Below, one piece after another: positions 27,796 through 36,956 of a stretch of DNA of 64,000 nt; position 1 is the stretch's first letter, and the number at the start of each line of letters is the position of its first letter. A program made the position numbers and the translations under genes. Location: positions 221,327-285,326 of the forward strand of contig CAJYYA010000001.1 of the NCBI GenBank assembly GCA_913778905.1, read 5' to 3'. The notes beneath the pieces are model-generated. The model was given only the letters and a program-made list of their open reading frames with translations, did no database searches and had not been told where the DNA came from. The DNA comes from an uncultured Naasia sp. Lineage in GTDB: Bacteria > Actinomycetota > Actinomycetes > Actinomycetales > Microbacteriaceae.

Positions 27796-28350
27796 TCAGC
27801 TCGTGGGGATGTAGTCGGTGCCGAGCACCACGACGATGCGGGGGGCCTGTCCCTCGATGACGAAAGCCGTCGACTCCTGGACGTCGCCCATGCCCAGCGC
27901 CTGGACGATGCCCTTGGCGACGGCCTCTTGGGAGGGATCGCTGTAGTAGACGGTCGTCGTGGGGACCTCGCTGTCGGCATCCCCTCGGGTGGTGACGGTG
28001 AAGCCTGCACCCGCCAGGACGTCCCCGGCCAGGTTGGCGAGCCCGTCGGTGTTCGCCCCGTTCAGGACGACCACGTTGGCCGCCGGGTCGACGGTCGGTT
28101 CGAGCGTCGGAGTGGGCGTGGCGGAGGGGGTCTCCTCCTGAGAGGACGCGCCGAGGATGTTCTCGAACGACACCCGATCGTTGATGACGAACATGCCCAC
28201 GACACCCGCACCCACGAGGACGCCGGTGGCGAGCGCGGCCCAGGCGAACGTCACGAATCCGCGGCCGCGGCGACGAGGCGCTCGGTGAGCACCCACTCGC
28301 GTCAGGTCCTCCGGCTGCGTGTCGAACCGGTCGGGCGGGTAAGTGGGCAT
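27796..28350 (-). CDS. LytR C-terminal-domain membrane protein
   Basis: 184 residues. A basic cytoplasmic N-terminus (RAPRRRGRG), one membrane helix (about 32-56), a Ser/Thr/Pro linker, and an external LytR_C domain (NVVVLNGANTDGLANLAGDVL ... ALGMGDVQES). The domain occurs in cell-wall glycopolymer ligases of the LCP family and alone in proteins like this; it may bind wall polymers. No catalytic LCP domain is present. Follows the DUF3263 gene on the same strand. Confidence 0.82.
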   Translation of the reverse strand: MPTYPPDRFDTQPEDLTRVGAHRAPRRRGRGFVTFAWAALATGVLVGAGVVGMFVINDRVSFENILGASSQEETPSATPTPTLEPTVDPAANVVVLNGANTDGLANLAGDVLAGAGFTVTTRGDADSEVPTTTVYYSDPSQEAVAKGIVQALGMGDVQESTAFVIEGQAPRIVVVLGTDYIPTS

Positions 28351-28386
28351 AGCTCCTCGTGGGGATCCGCGGGTGAGGCTTCGACC

Positions 28387-28674
28387 CTAGCGGGACGCCG
28401 CGCGCCGACGGCCGGACCTCGCCGCGCGTCGGGCAACCCTGCCGTCCTTGAGCCTCATGAGTCGGGACACCAGCAGAGGATCCGCACGGAGGGCCTCCGG
28501 CCTCGCGATCAGCGCATCCACGAGTTGGTAGTAGCGCGCGCTCGACACCTCGAACCGGACCCGGATCGCCTCTTCCTTCGCCGCGTCGTGACGGGGGTGC
28601 TCGCGCTCGAGGGCCAGGATCGCTTCATCCCGCTCGGAGAGTCCACCCCGCGGCGTTCCGTCCGTCTCGTGCAT
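28387..28674 (-). CDS. DUF3263-family small protein
   Basis: 95 residues. LSERDEAILALEREHPRHDAAKEEAIRVRF and ARYYQLVDALIARPEALRADPLLVSRL fit DUF3263, a helical actinobacterial family with an HTH-like look; function unknown. Arg-rich C-terminus (RRAARSGRRR). Probable operon with the LytR_C gene 36 bp downstream, a common pairing in this phylum. Confidence 0.85.
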   Translation of the reverse strand: MHETDGTPRGGLSERDEAILALEREHPRHDAAKEEAIRVRFEVSSARYYQLVDALIARPEALRADPLLVSRLMRLKDGRVARRAARSGRRRAASR

Positions 28675-28826
28675 GCCACCTCCCGGAATAGGGCAATCCT
28701 AGGAACCGTTGTCCCCGACGAGACGACACGACAGGCCGCCGCCCACCTTCCCCAGCGCTGTGAGAGCGAGACCCAAGGTGTCGCTCCTAGACTTCTGCGG
28801 CGCAACGAGATGTGAGGATTTCGATC

Positions 28827-29228
28827 ATGGAATACAAGGTTCAGAAGACCGACGCGGAATGGCGTGCTGAGCTGTCCGACACCGAGTTCAAGGTGCTGCG
28901 CCAGGCGGCCACCGAGCGCCCGTGGACCGGTGCCCTGCTCGACGAGAAGCGCGGAGGCGTCTACCGCTGCAAGGCGTGCGAGGCGGAGCTGTTCCGCAGC
29001 ACGTCCAAGTTCGACTCGGGCTCGGGGTGGCCGAGTTTCTTCGAGCCGATCAGCGAGGACGCCGTCAAACTCGAGCGCGACAGCTCGCTCGGGATGGTTC
29101 GGACCGAGGTGCTCTGCGGGACCTGCGGCTCCCATCTGGGCCACCTCTTCGACGACGCCCCACAGACTCCGACGGGCGACCGCTACTGCATGAACTCCAT
29201 CTCTCTCGACTTCGAGGAGCAGAACTGA
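28827..29228 (+). CDS. msrB: Peptide-methionine (R)-S-oxide reductase
   Basis: 133 residues. Reduces the R epimer of methionine sulfoxide in proteins. CKAC and CGTC provide the structural zinc, SGSGWPSFFEPI is the family signature, and RYCMNS near the end contains the catalytic Cys. ATG at 28827 fits the family start and follows GAGG. The nitroreductase gene overlaps or follows immediately. Confidence 0.95.
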   Translation: MEYKVQKTDAEWRAELSDTEFKVLRQAATERPWTGALLDEKRGGVYRCKACEAELFRSTSKFDSGSGWPSFFEPISEDAVKLERDSSLGMVRTEVLCGTCGSHLGHLFDDAPQTPTGDRYCMNSISLDFEEQN

Positions 29229-29242
29229 CGCTCGAGTCGCCG

Positions 29243-29767
29243 GTGCTGCAGGCCGCACTGGCGCGTCGATCCCACTCGTCGGTCACCGAGGACGCCCCGA
29301 GTCGCGAGGAGCTCCTCCCCCTCATCGCCGCTGCATCGCGCGTCGCGGACCACAGCAACCTGCGCCCGTGGCGACTCGTCGAGATCCGCGACGAGGGCCG
29401 TGACAAGCTGGCGAAGGCGCTGGGGAAAGCGGACGGCAGCAAGAAGCCGTCGACCAAGCCCTACCGCTCGACGCTCATCATCGCGGTCGTCGCATCGCGG
29501 CAGAAGTCCAAAGTCCCCGAGTGGGAGCAGGATGCGACGGCCTCGGGAGTAGCCCACATGTTGAGCCTGCTGCTCGACGAGGCCGGCTGGGGTGTGTTCT
29601 GGCGCACCGGCGATCTCACGCGCAAAAAGGCCGTCCGCAAGGCGCACGGCCTCAAGCGGAACGAGGAGCTGCTCGGCTGGCTCTACATCGGCGGCATCAA
29701 GGAGAAATATCTGGGCGGTCGCGGCAAGCGCCCGGTCGATCCGACGAAGTTCATCAGCTCGATCTGA
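29243..29767 (+). CDS. Nitroreductase-family flavoprotein
   Basis: 174 residues from GTG 29243. LARRSHSSV is the N-terminal FMN-binding Arg-Arg-Ser segment and DHSNLRPWRLVEI the next phosphate/flavin contact; VAHMLSLLLDEAGWGVFWRTG and LLGWLYIGG are typical of the nitroreductase fold. The frame is open to the end of msrB, where a GAGGAG sits 5 nt before a CTG overlapping the msrB stop, so a CTG start at 29225 cannot be excluded. Coupled to msrB, suggesting a redox-stress role. Confidence 0.82.
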   Translation: MLQAALARRSHSSVTEDAPSREELLPLIAAASRVADHSNLRPWRLVEIRDEGRDKLAKALGKADGSKKPSTKPYRSTLIIAVVASRQKSKVPEWEQDATASGVAHMLSLLLDEAGWGVFWRTGDLTRKKAVRKAHGLKRNEELLGWLYIGGIKEKYLGGRGKRPVDPTKFISSI

Positions 29768-29786
29768 CGCTCTTCCGACACACGCC

Positions 29787-29821
29787 GAGAGGCCGCCCAC
29801 CAGACGGTTGGGCGGCCTCTC
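29787..29821. terminator. Bidirectional terminator
   Basis: GAGAGGCCGCCCA (29787-29799) pairs fully with 29809-29821. It lies between the nitroreductase and the convergent amidotransferase gene. Confidence 0.9.
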
Positions 29822-29842
29822 GTCATACTCACGGGCTCGGGA

Positions 29843-30595
29843 TCATCGATCGCGGATGGCGCCCAGGGCCCCACGAAGCAGGTCGGGCAGAACGCTTCCC
29901 TTCGAGCCGGGGTCCTCCGGGTGCCACTGCACGCACCACAACGGGGCGCTCTCGTGCTCGACCGCTTCGATGACCCCGTCATCCGATCGGCCGACGACGA
30001 CGAGGGCGTCGGCGGGCCGGTCGATCGCCTGATGATGAGAGCTGCGCACCTCGAACTCGGTGGCTCCGAGAAGCTTCGCCATGGCGCTGTCCGCGTCGAT
30101 GGCGACGACATGGTCGACCATGCTCTCGTCGCCGCTTCCCAGACCGACGTGCGCCCCGTCCTCGATGTGCTGCACCAGGTCGCCGCCCAGGGCGACATTG
30201 ACGATCTGCATACCGCGGCAGATGCCGATGGTCGGCACCCGAGCCGCCACGGCCTCGCGGATGAGTGCGATCTGGGCACGATCGGCGTCTGGGAAGGTCT
30301 GCCCCAGCCGCGGATCGTCGAGGCGTCCGCCGTAGAAGGAGGGATCGACGTCCTCGCCGCCCGTGACGACCACGGCATCGGCGACTCGCAGGCGGCGCAG
30401 CAGTTCCTCCGGCCCGGCCTGCGCGGCGGGCACCCGATCGACGGCGAAGCCCAGCTCCGTCGCCGCCTCGACGACGCCGGCGGTGAGTTCTTGCAGCTCG
30501 ATTTCGAAGCCGGGATCGATGCGGCCTCCGTCGGCGACGTCCACGACGAGGAGAACGGGTCGGCCTTCGGAGGCTGAAGAGACGAAGTCGGGCAT
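29843..30595 (-). CDS. Class I glutamine amidotransferase-like hydrolase (peptidase C26, PuuD-type)
   Basis: 250 residues. VVTGGEDVDPSFYG, the nucleophile elbow GICRGMQIVNVALGG with catalytic Cys, SSHHQAID and WHPED with the catalytic His and Glu complete the C26 triad. PuuD relatives hydrolyse gamma-glutamyl amides such as gamma-glutamyl-GABA. The ATG at 30595 lacks a ribosome site; an ATG at 30616 would add seven residues. Stand-alone gene between two hairpins. Confidence 0.87.
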   Translation of the reverse strand: MPDFVSSASEGRPVLLVVDVADGGRIDPGFEIELQELTAGVVEAATELGFAVDRVPAAQAGPEELLRRLRVADAVVVTGGEDVDPSFYGGRLDDPRLGQTFPDADRAQIALIREAVAARVPTIGICRGMQIVNVALGGDLVQHIEDGAHVGLGSGDESMVDHVVAIDADSAMAKLLGATEFEVRSSHHQAIDRPADALVVVGRSDDGVIEAVEHESAPLWCVQWHPEDPGSKGSVLPDLLRGALGAIRDR

Positions 30596-30620
30596 GACCA
30601 CATCGTGGCACAGCATGGAA

Positions 30621-30650
30621 GAAGGCCCGGAGCCGATGCTCCGGGCCTTC
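30621..30650. terminator. Terminator after tRNA-Thr
   Basis: GAAGGCCCGGAGC (30621-30633) pairs with 30638-30650 around a 4-nt loop, 9 bp past the tRNA 3' end on the minus strand. Confidence 0.88.
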
Positions 30651-30658
30651 CCCTTTCG

Positions 30659-30731
30659 GGCCGACTGCGGGACTTGAACCCGCAACCCCCTAATTACAAG
30701 TTAGGTGCGCTACCAATTGCGCCAAGCCGGC
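30659..30731 (-). tRNA. tRNA-Thr (anticodon TGT)
   Basis: Cloverleaf on the minus strand: acceptor GCCGGCT with AGTCGGC, D-arm GCGC/GCGC, anticodon stem CCTAA/TTAGG with loop CTTGTAA (TGT), T-arm GCGGG/CCCGC with loop TTCAAGT. CCA not encoded; the discriminator position is C. Confidence 0.92.
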
Positions 30732-30762
30732 TTGCGGCCGCACGAGGCGACCTGCTCTCAGT

Positions 30763-31674
30763 CTACGGAGTGACCGAGGGCGTCGGGGTGGGCGTCGGCG
30801 TCGGCGTGGAACCGGTGCTCGACGCCGCGGTCTGCGCGAGCACGAAGGCCGCGAAGTCCTCGGCGCTGTCGACCGGGCCGTTGTACTTCTTGCCGTTCAC
30901 GATGACCGTCGGCGTGCCCTGGACGTTGGCCACGTCGCTGTTGGCGATGGGGCCCTTGAGGGCGGCGTTGGTCGCATCGGCGACCCAGGCGTTGAACTCG
31001 CCGTCGTTGATGCACGTAGCGATCGCGGGATCGCTCGCCCCGACGCCGCTCGCGATGTCGATCAACTGCTGGTTCTCGAGACCGGTCGTGTTCTCGGCGG
31101 GCTGCTGCTCGAACAGCGCGGCGCTGTAGTCGAACGCGTTGTTCGGGGCGTAGTTGGCCACACAGGCCAGAGCATTCGCCGACCGCGTCGAGTACTTGGA
31201 TCCCATCGACAGGCGATCCAGGATCGAGATGGGGTGGATCTCGACGGTCGCGCTGCCGTCCTGCACCCAACCCTTGATCTGCTCGGCATTGGCGGCCTCG
31301 AACTGTCCGCAGATCGGGCAGAGGTAGTCGACCCAGATTCGGATGTCGACGACACCCTCCGCGGTGGGAGCGGGGTCGGCGGGCGCGGCGTCGGCCTGGC
31401 GGGCGTCGGCGGTCTCGACCGTGAGCCCCTCGCCGACCTTGAGGCCGTTCGTCGCCATGTTCGCCGGGCCCATGGCCGGCGGGCGGAAGGCGGAGGGCAG
31501 GATGATCGCCGCGATGAGCGCGAGGACGGCGAGCGCTCCGAGCGAGACGCCGCCGATCAGGAAGACGCGGTTGCGGCGCTCGCGCTTCTTCTGCTGGTCG
31601 CGGAGGGCACGAGCCTTCTCGCGGGCGGCTTCGCGTCGCTCGTTCTTGGACGGCCGTGAGGCACTGTTCGACAC
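30763..31674 (-). CDS. Membrane-anchored DsbA-like thioredoxin-fold protein
   Basis: 303 residues, GTG start after GGGAG. A highly charged cytoplasmic N-terminus (about 36 residues of Arg, Lys, Glu) and one membrane helix (37-60) place the rest outside. DYLCPICGQFE has the CPIC redox pair and VQGTPTVIVNG the cis-Pro loop of the DsbA family (Thioredoxin_4). The mature domain has two more cysteines. The C-terminus is a (Thr-Pro) repeat of about 12 residues, likely a wall-spanning tail. Probable disulfide oxidant of exported proteins. Confidence 0.9.
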   Translation of the reverse strand: MSNSASRPSKNERREAAREKARALRDQQKKRERRNRVFLIGGVSLGALAVLALIAAIILPSAFRPPAMGPANMATNGLKVGEGLTVETADARQADAAPADPAPTAEGVVDIRIWVDYLCPICGQFEAANAEQIKGWVQDGSATVEIHPISILDRLSMGSKYSTRSANALACVANYAPNNAFDYSAALFEQQPAENTTGLENQQLIDIASGVGASDPAIATCINDGEFNAWVADATNAALKGPIANSDVANVQGTPTVIVNGKKYNGPVDSAEDFAAFVLAQTAASSTGSTPTPTPTPTPSVTP

Positions 31675-31865
31675 AGTGGAGACTCCCTATCGTTCAGGCT
31701 TCTCAGCGCGCTCATTGGGCGCGCAAGCCTCAGAAGAGTGTAGGCGAACGAGTAAGGGCACCCTCCGTCGCACCGGGACCGAGTCGCCTTTCTCAGACGG
31801 ACCATAAGTTCACCGGTCGATACGACGACTGCCGACACCCGGATGCGGTTCCCATCGCGGAGTGT

Positions 31866-31937
31866 CATAATGCGCAGGTTGCTCAACGATGTGCAGCAGT
31901 TCCATTCACTACGGATCGTCCGGCACGTACCTGCCGG
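31866..31937 (+). promoter_or_regulatory. Promoter region and leader hairpin of the MsiK-type ATPase gene
   Basis: CATAAT (31866-31871) is a strong -10 candidate; the -35 is weak. A small stem CCGGCA/TGCCGG (31920-31937) ends directly before the AAGGAGA ribosome site. The rest of the 277 bp between dsbA-like and this gene shows nothing else I recognise. Confidence 0.45.
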
Positions 31938-31951
31938 TGAAGGAGAAAACA

Positions 31952-33052
31952 GTGTCATCTGTAACGTTCGACGCCGCCACCCGTCTCTACCCGGGTTCGA
32001 ACCGCCCCGCGGTCGACGCACTCAACCTCGACATCGCCGACGGCGAGTTCCTGGTTCTCGTCGGCCCCTCCGGCTGCGGTAAGTCCACCTCGCTGCGCAT
32101 GCTCGCCGGACTCGAGGAGGTCAACGACGGCCGCATCCTCATCGGCGACCGCGACGTCACCGAGGTCCCGCCGAAGGACCGCGACATCGCCATGGTCTTC
32201 CAGAACTACGCGCTCTACCCCCACATGACCGTCGCCGAGAACATGGGCTTCGCGCTCAAGATCGCCGGTGTCGGCAAGGAGGACCGCGCGACCCGCGTCC
32301 TCGAGGCCGCCAAGCTGCTCGACCTCGAGCCGTACCTCAACCGCAAGCCCAAGGCCCTCTCGGGTGGTCAGCGTCAGCGCGTCGCGATGGGTCGCGCCAT
32401 CGTCCGTCAGCCCCAGGTGTTCCTCATGGACGAGCCGCTGTCGAACCTCGACGCCAAGCTCCGCGTCCAGACCCGCACCCAGATCGCGTCGCTGCAGCGT
32501 CGCCTCGGTGTCACCACGGTCTACGTCACGCACGACCAGACCGAGGCCCTCACCATGGGTGACCGCATCGCGGTCCTCAAGGACGGCGTCCTCCAGCAGG
32601 TCGGCACCCCGCGCGACCTCTACGAGAAGCCGAACAACGTGTTCGTCGCCGGATTCATCGGCAGCCCGGCCATGAACCTGTTCCCCGCCGACCTGGTCGA
32701 GGGTGGTATCGCCTTCGGCAGCAAGGTCGTCGGCGTCGACCGCGAGGTCACTCAGAAGTCGTCCGGCAAGCAGGTCACCATCGGTGTCCGTCCCGAGGAC
32801 GTCGTCGTGTCCGGTACCGCCGGCGAGGGCCTGCAGGTCACGGTCGACCTCGTCGAGGAGCTCGGCGCCGACGGCTACCTCTACGGCCACTCCGAGGTCG
32901 AGGGACGCCGTACCGACATCGTCGCGCGCGTCGACGGCCGCACCCACCCCAACGCCGGCGAGACGGTCTACCTGACCCCGCAGCAGGGCCACCTGCACGT
33001 CTTCGACGTCGAGTCGGGTGAGCGCCTCAGCAGCGCCGCCGTCGTGCACTGA
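31952..33052 (+). CDS. Multi-sugar ABC importer ATPase (MsiK/UgpC type)
   Basis: 366 residues, GTG start after AAGGAGA. Walker [11 protein letters not shown]-loop MVFQNYALYPHMTV, signature LSGGQRQRVAMGRA, Walker B VFLMDEPLSNLDAKLR, and a C-terminal TOBE/MalK-type regulatory domain (GVRPEDVVV). No permease or binding protein lies nearby, as expected for MsiK, which serves many carbohydrate importers in actinobacteria. Codon use is strongly biased, suggesting high expression. Confidence 0.93.
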   Translation: MSSVTFDAATRLYPGSNRPAVDALNLDIADGEFLVLVGPSGCGKSTSLRMLAGLEEVNDGRILIGDRDVTEVPPKDRDIAMVFQNYALYPHMTVAENMGFALKIAGVGKEDRATRVLEAAKLLDLEPYLNRKPKALSGGQRQRVAMGRAIVRQPQVFLMDEPLSNLDAKLRVQTRTQIASLQRRLGVTTVYVTHDQTEALTMGDRIAVLKDGVLQQVGTPRDLYEKPNNVFVAGFIGSPAMNLFPADLVEGGIAFGSKVVGVDREVTQKSSGKQVTIGVRPEDVVVSGTAGEGLQVTVDLVEELGADGYLYGHSEVEGRRTDIVARVDGRTHPNAGETVYLTPQQGHLHVFDVESGERLSSAAVVH

Positions 33053-33086
33053 TCGGTCCCGCGCCTGAAGTAACAGCCTGAAGAGA

Positions 33087-33120
33087 GAAGAGGGGCTCGC
33101 CATCCGGCGGGCCCCTCTTC
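33087..33120. terminator. Terminator after the MsiK-type gene
   Basis: GAAGAGGGGC (33087-33096) pairs with GCCCCTCTTC (33111-33120). Confidence 0.85.
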
Positions 33121-33153
33121 CCATGAGCACCGCCTGAAAGGGATCCTTCTCTC

Positions 33154-34449
33154 GTGACCATGTCGAGCTCGCTCAACATCACCGCCGCCGTCGTCGAGCC
33201 GGCGCTACTCGACCTGCCCTGGCATCTGCCGCTGGAGGTGTGGCCCGACGACACGATCGCCGCGCTGCCCAAGGGCATCTCCCGCCACCTCGTGCGGTTC
33301 GTGCACCTTTCCGGCTACGTCATCGCCGTCAAGGAGACGACCGACGAGCTGGCCCGTCGCGAATACGACATGCTCCGCACTCTCGGACGCCTCGAGGTGC
33401 CCTGTGTCGAGCCCGTCGCCGTCATCTCAGGCCGCCGGGACGAGGACGGCAATCCCCTCGCCCCGGTTCTGGTGACCCGGCACCTCAAGTTCTCCCTCCC
33501 CTACCGAGCGCTGTACAGCCAGGCCCTCAGGCCGGACACCGCGACCCGACTCGTCGACGCCGCGGCGCTGCTCCTCGTCCGCCTCCACATCATCGGCTTC
33601 TTCTGGGGCGACGTGTCCCTCTCCAACACCCTGTTCCGTCGCGACGCGGGATCGTTCGCTGCGTACCTGGTCGACGCCGAGACCGGGAAGCTCTACCAGG
33701 GCGGGCTGTCTAACGGCCAACGGGAGAACGACGTCGAGATCGCCCGCGTCAACATCGCCGGAGAACTCATGGATCTCGCCGCCGGCGGCCGGGTCGAAGA
33801 GGATCTCGACCCGGTCGAGGTCAGCGAGCGCATCGTCGCCCAGTACCGCACGCTGTGGTCCGAACTGACGAGCTGGGAGTCGTTCCCGGGACACGAGCGG
33901 TGGCGCATCAGCGAGCGGGTCGACCGCCTCAACGCGCTCGGCTTCGACATCGAGGAGCTGGCCATCAAGGCCGACGAGGGCGGCACCCAGGTGCGCATCC
34001 AGCCGAAGGTCGTCGATGCCGGTCACCATCAGCGGCGCCTTCTTCGACTCACGGGCATCGACGCCCAGGAGAACCAGGCCCGCCGTCTGCTCAACGACCT
34101 CGACTCCTACTCGGCCACCATCGTGTCGCGAGGTCTCGACGAGGAGGGCGTGGCGCACGAATGGCTCGCGAAGGTCTTCGAGCCCGTGGTCCGGGCCATC
34201 CCTCGCGACCTCAAGCGTCGTCTCGAGCCGGCCGAGGTGTTCCACCAGTTGCTCGAGCACCGCTGGTTCATGTCGCAGCGGGAGAACCGCGACATTCCTC
34301 TCGCCGAGGCCCTGGGCTCCTATATCGACGACATCCTGCGTCACCGTCGCGACGAGGCGACGGTCATCGATCCCCCGACGGCGGCCATCGCGCTCCCGGT
34401 GGGCGACGACGACCTCGATGACGACGACGACTGGCGCAGCCGCGTCTGA
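33154..34449 (+). CDS. DUF4032 protein with kinase-like core
   Basis: 431 residues. After an N-terminal SLNITAAVVEPALLDLPWH, residues about 60-200 look like a protein/lipopolysaccharide kinase fold: VIAVKET (Lys candidate), RREYDMLRTL, and LHIIGFFWGDVSLSNTLF where GD and N replace the usual HxD...N catalytic loop, followed by LVDAETG as a DxE-type metal site. The C-terminal half is DUF4032, ending in an acidic tail. Function unknown to me. It follows the MsiK-type ATPase on the same strand, with a terminator between. Confidence 0.82.
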   Translation: MTMSSSLNITAAVVEPALLDLPWHLPLEVWPDDTIAALPKGISRHLVRFVHLSGYVIAVKETTDELARREYDMLRTLGRLEVPCVEPVAVISGRRDEDGNPLAPVLVTRHLKFSLPYRALYSQALRPDTATRLVDAAALLLVRLHIIGFFWGDVSLSNTLFRRDAGSFAAYLVDAETGKLYQGGLSNGQRENDVEIARVNIAGELMDLAAGGRVEEDLDPVEVSERIVAQYRTLWSELTSWESFPGHERWRISERVDRLNALGFDIEELAIKADEGGTQVRIQPKVVDAGHHQRRLLRLTGIDAQENQARRLLNDLDSYSATIVSRGLDEEGVAHEWLAKVFEPVVRAIPRDLKRRLEPAEVFHQLLEHRWFMSQRENRDIPLAEALGSYIDDILRHRRDEATVIDPPTAAIALPVGDDDLDDDDDWRSRV

Positions 34450-34468
34450 CGCGCCCTCGGCAGGAACG

Positions 34469-34519
34469 ACAGCGCCCCAGCAGGAGGAAACCTGCCGTTT
34501 CCTCCTGCTGGGGCGCTGT
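34469..34519. terminator. Very strong bidirectional terminator
   Basis: A perfect 23-bp stem (34469-34491 with 34497-34519) around a 5-nt loop, between the DUF4032 gene and convergent rlmB. Confidence 0.95.
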
Positions 34520-34543
34520 TGCGACTGCTGAGCGCAGGGGCGA

Positions 34544-35545
34544 CTACTTCTTCCGGGCGTCCGCGCGGAGCTTCGAGATCTCGTAGAGGGCGACGCTCGC
34601 CGCGATGCCGGCGTTGAGCGACTCGGTCACAGTCGAGATCGGGATCGACACCACCGCGTCGCAGTTCTCGGTGACAAGCCGCGAGAGCCCCTTGCCCTCG
34701 CTGCCGACCACGACGAGGAGCGGGCGGTTCGCGAGCTCGAGGCCGGGCAGCTCCACGTCACCGTCCCCCGCGAGGCCGACCACGAAGAGACCACGCTCCT
34801 TCATGGCCTGGATGGTCTGCGTGAGGTTGCCCGCCATCGCCACGGGAACCCGGGCGGCGGCTCCCGCCGACGTCTTCCAGGCCGAGGCGGTGAGCCCGAC
34901 GGAGCGGCGCTGCGGCACGATGACGGCCTGACCGCCGAACGCGCCGACCGAACGGATGATGGCGCCGAGGTTGCGGGGGTCCGTGATCCCGTCGAGGGCG
35001 ACGAGCAGCGGGACCTTGCCCGAGCGCTCGACCTTGTCGAGCACCTCGAGCGGGTGGGAGTACTCGTACGGCGGCACCTTCAGGGCGATGCCCTGGTGGA
35101 CGCCGCCCTCGCCGGCGAGGCGGTCGAGCTCGGGGCGCATGACCTCGAGCAGCGGGATGCCGCGGTTGTTCGCGATGGTCAGCGCTTCGCGGACGCGCTC
35201 GTCGACATCGATGCGCGATGCGACGTAGAGCGTCGTGGCGGGGATGCGAGCGCGCAGGGCCTCCACGACCGAGTTGCGGCCGGTGACGTACTCGGCATCG
35301 TCGGCCGACTTCGTGCGCCGCTGCGGGCGGGAGGGCTGGCCCGCCCCCGCACCGGCGCGGCCACCGGTCTTCGCTTCGAGCCGTTCGCGCGCGATCTTGC
35401 GCTTGCCCGCGGGGTGGTAGGTGCGATCCTCCGCCTTGGGGGTGGGTCCCTTGCCTTCGAGCGCCTTGCGCCCATGCCCGCCGGTTCCGACGGACGGGCC
35501 CTTCGAGGTCTTGCGGATAGCTCCGGGTCTGGGCTTACCGGCCAT
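34544..35545 (-). CDS. rlmB: 23S rRNA (guanosine-2'-O)-methyltransferase, TrmH/SpoU family
   Basis: 333 residues. The N-terminal about 90 residues are a Lys/Arg/Gly-rich disordered extension typical of actinobacteria. A substrate-binding domain ([14 protein letters not shown]) follows, then the SPOUT knot: [29 protein letters not shown] and [20 protein letters not shown] are SpoU motifs 1-3. Methylates a guanosine near the peptidyl-transferase centre (G2251 in E. coli numbering). It overlaps cysS by 11 nt and ends the carD operon. Confidence 0.94.
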   Translation of the reverse strand: MAGKPRPGAIRKTSKGPSVGTGGHGRKALEGKGPTPKAEDRTYHPAGKRKIARERLEAKTGGRAGAGAGQPSRPQRRTKSADDAEYVTGRNSVVEALRARIPATTLYVASRIDVDERVREALTIANNRGIPLLEVMRPELDRLAGEGGVHQGIALKVPPYEYSHPLEVLDKVERSGKVPLLVALDGITDPRNLGAIIRSVGAFGGQAVIVPQRRSVGLTASAWKTSAGAAARVPVAMAGNLTQTIQAMKERGLFVVGLAGDGDVELPGLELANRPLLVVVGSEGKGLSRLVTENCDAVVSIPISTVTESLNAGIAASVALYEISKLRADARKK

Positions 35546-36947
35546 CGATGCTCCAATGTGTTGCGCCGCTCGAATCCTCGAGGGCGATTCCTGCGGCCGT
35601 CAGTCCGTTCCGGATCTGATCGGCACGTGCGAAGTCGCGGTCCGCTCGGGCCTGGGCCCGCTCCGCGATGAGGGTCTCGACGAGGGTGCCGAGTGCCTTC
35701 GTCGCGGCGTCATCCGCGCCGGTGTTCCATTCCGCGGCGGTCGGATCGATGCCGAGCACCCCCGTCATCGCCCTGACATGGGCGAGATGCTCGCCTGCCG
35801 CGGCGAGATCGCCTGCGTCGAGCGCCGAATTCCCCGCGCGCACGGTCTCATGGAGGACGCCGAGCGCCTGCGGGACGGAGAGGTCGTCGTCCATCGCCCT
35901 GGCGAAGGCGTCCGGCACCTCAGGGGCACCCACGCGGCCGGAGCCTTCGAGCAGGCGAGTCGCACGGACGAGGAAGGTCTCGATCCGCTCGAGCGCCGTC
36001 CGCGATTCGAGGAGGGAGCCGTCGTTGTGGTCGAGCACCGAGCGGTAGTGCGCGGAGGCCAGGTGGTAGCGGACCACCACGGCGGGCGCCGACGAGAGCA
36101 TGTCCGCGGCGAAGATCGAGTTGCCGAGCGACTTCGACATCTTCTGGCCGCCGACGGTCACGAGACCGTTGTGCACCCAGTACCCGGCGAATTCGTCGCC
36201 CGCGGCCCGCGACTGGGCGAGCTCGTTCTCGTGGTGGGGGAAGCGGAGGTCGAGGCCGCCGCCGTGGATGTCGAACTCGGTGCCGAGGTATCGCGCGGAC
36301 ATGGCCGAGCACTCGATGTGCCATCCGGGACGACCGGCCCCCCAGGGCGATGACCATGATGCGGATGCCGGCTCGTCGTCCTTCCGCCCTTTCCAGAGAG
36401 CGAAGTCGCGAGGGTCGCGCTTGCCGCGCGGGTCGGCGTCGGTGGCGGCGACCATGTCGTCGGCTCGCTGCCGGGTCAGCTGTCCGTACTCGGGCCAGCT
36501 CGCGGTGTCGAAGTACACGTCCCCGGAACCGTCCGTTGCGGGATAAGCGTGGCCGCGCTCGATCAGACGTTCGATCAGCTCGACCATCTGCTGCACGCTC
36601 GCCGTCGCTCGGGGCTCGTACGTCGGCGGGAGCACACCCAACGCGTTGTATCCCGCCGTGAACTCGAGCTCGACGCGATAGGCCAGCGCCCACCAGGGGT
36701 CGCTCTCGCTCGCGTTGGCCAGGATCTTGTCGTCGATGTCGGTGACATTGCGCACCAGCGTGACGGCGTAGCCGCGGTAGGTGAACCAGCGCCGCCAGAG
36801 GTCGTAGACGAGCGCCGAGCGCAGGTGTCCGATGTGCGGGCTGGACTGCACGGTGGGTCCGCAGACGTAGATGCCGACCTCGTCCGCACGCAGCGGTACG
36901 AAGTCGACGAGCTCGGCGCTCAGCGAGTCGTAGAGACGGATTCCCAC
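35535..36947 (-). CDS. cysS: Cysteinyl-tRNA synthetase
   Basis: 470 residues. SPHIGHLRS is the HIGH motif and QKMSKSLGN the KMSKS loop; CGPTVQ and the [11 protein letters not shown] region provide the zinc site that selects cysteine. Class I synthetase charging tRNA-Cys in the cytoplasm. Ten bp after ispDF and overlapping rlmB; the order carD, ispDF, cysS, rlmB is conserved in actinobacteria. Confidence 0.97.
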   Translation of the reverse strand: MGIRLYDSLSAELVDFVPLRADEVGIYVCGPTVQSSPHIGHLRSALVYDLWRRWFTYRGYAVTLVRNVTDIDDKILANASESDPWWALAYRVELEFTAGYNALGVLPPTYEPRATASVQQMVELIERLIERGHAYPATDGSGDVYFDTASWPEYGQLTRQRADDMVAATDADPRGKRDPRDFALWKGRKDDEPASASWSSPWGAGRPGWHIECSAMSARYLGTEFDIHGGGLDLRFPHHENELAQSRAAGDEFAGYWVHNGLVTVGGQKMSKSLGNSIFAADMLSSAPAVVVRYHLASAHYRSVLDHNDGSLLESRTALERIETFLVRATRLLEGSGRVGAPEVPDAFARAMDDDLSVPQALGVLHETVRAGNSALDAGDLAAAGEHLAHVRAMTGVLGIDPTAAEWNTGADDAATKALGTLVETLIAERAQARADRDFARADQIRNGLTAAGIALEDSSGATHWSIDGR

Positions 36948-36956
36948 CGGAACAGC

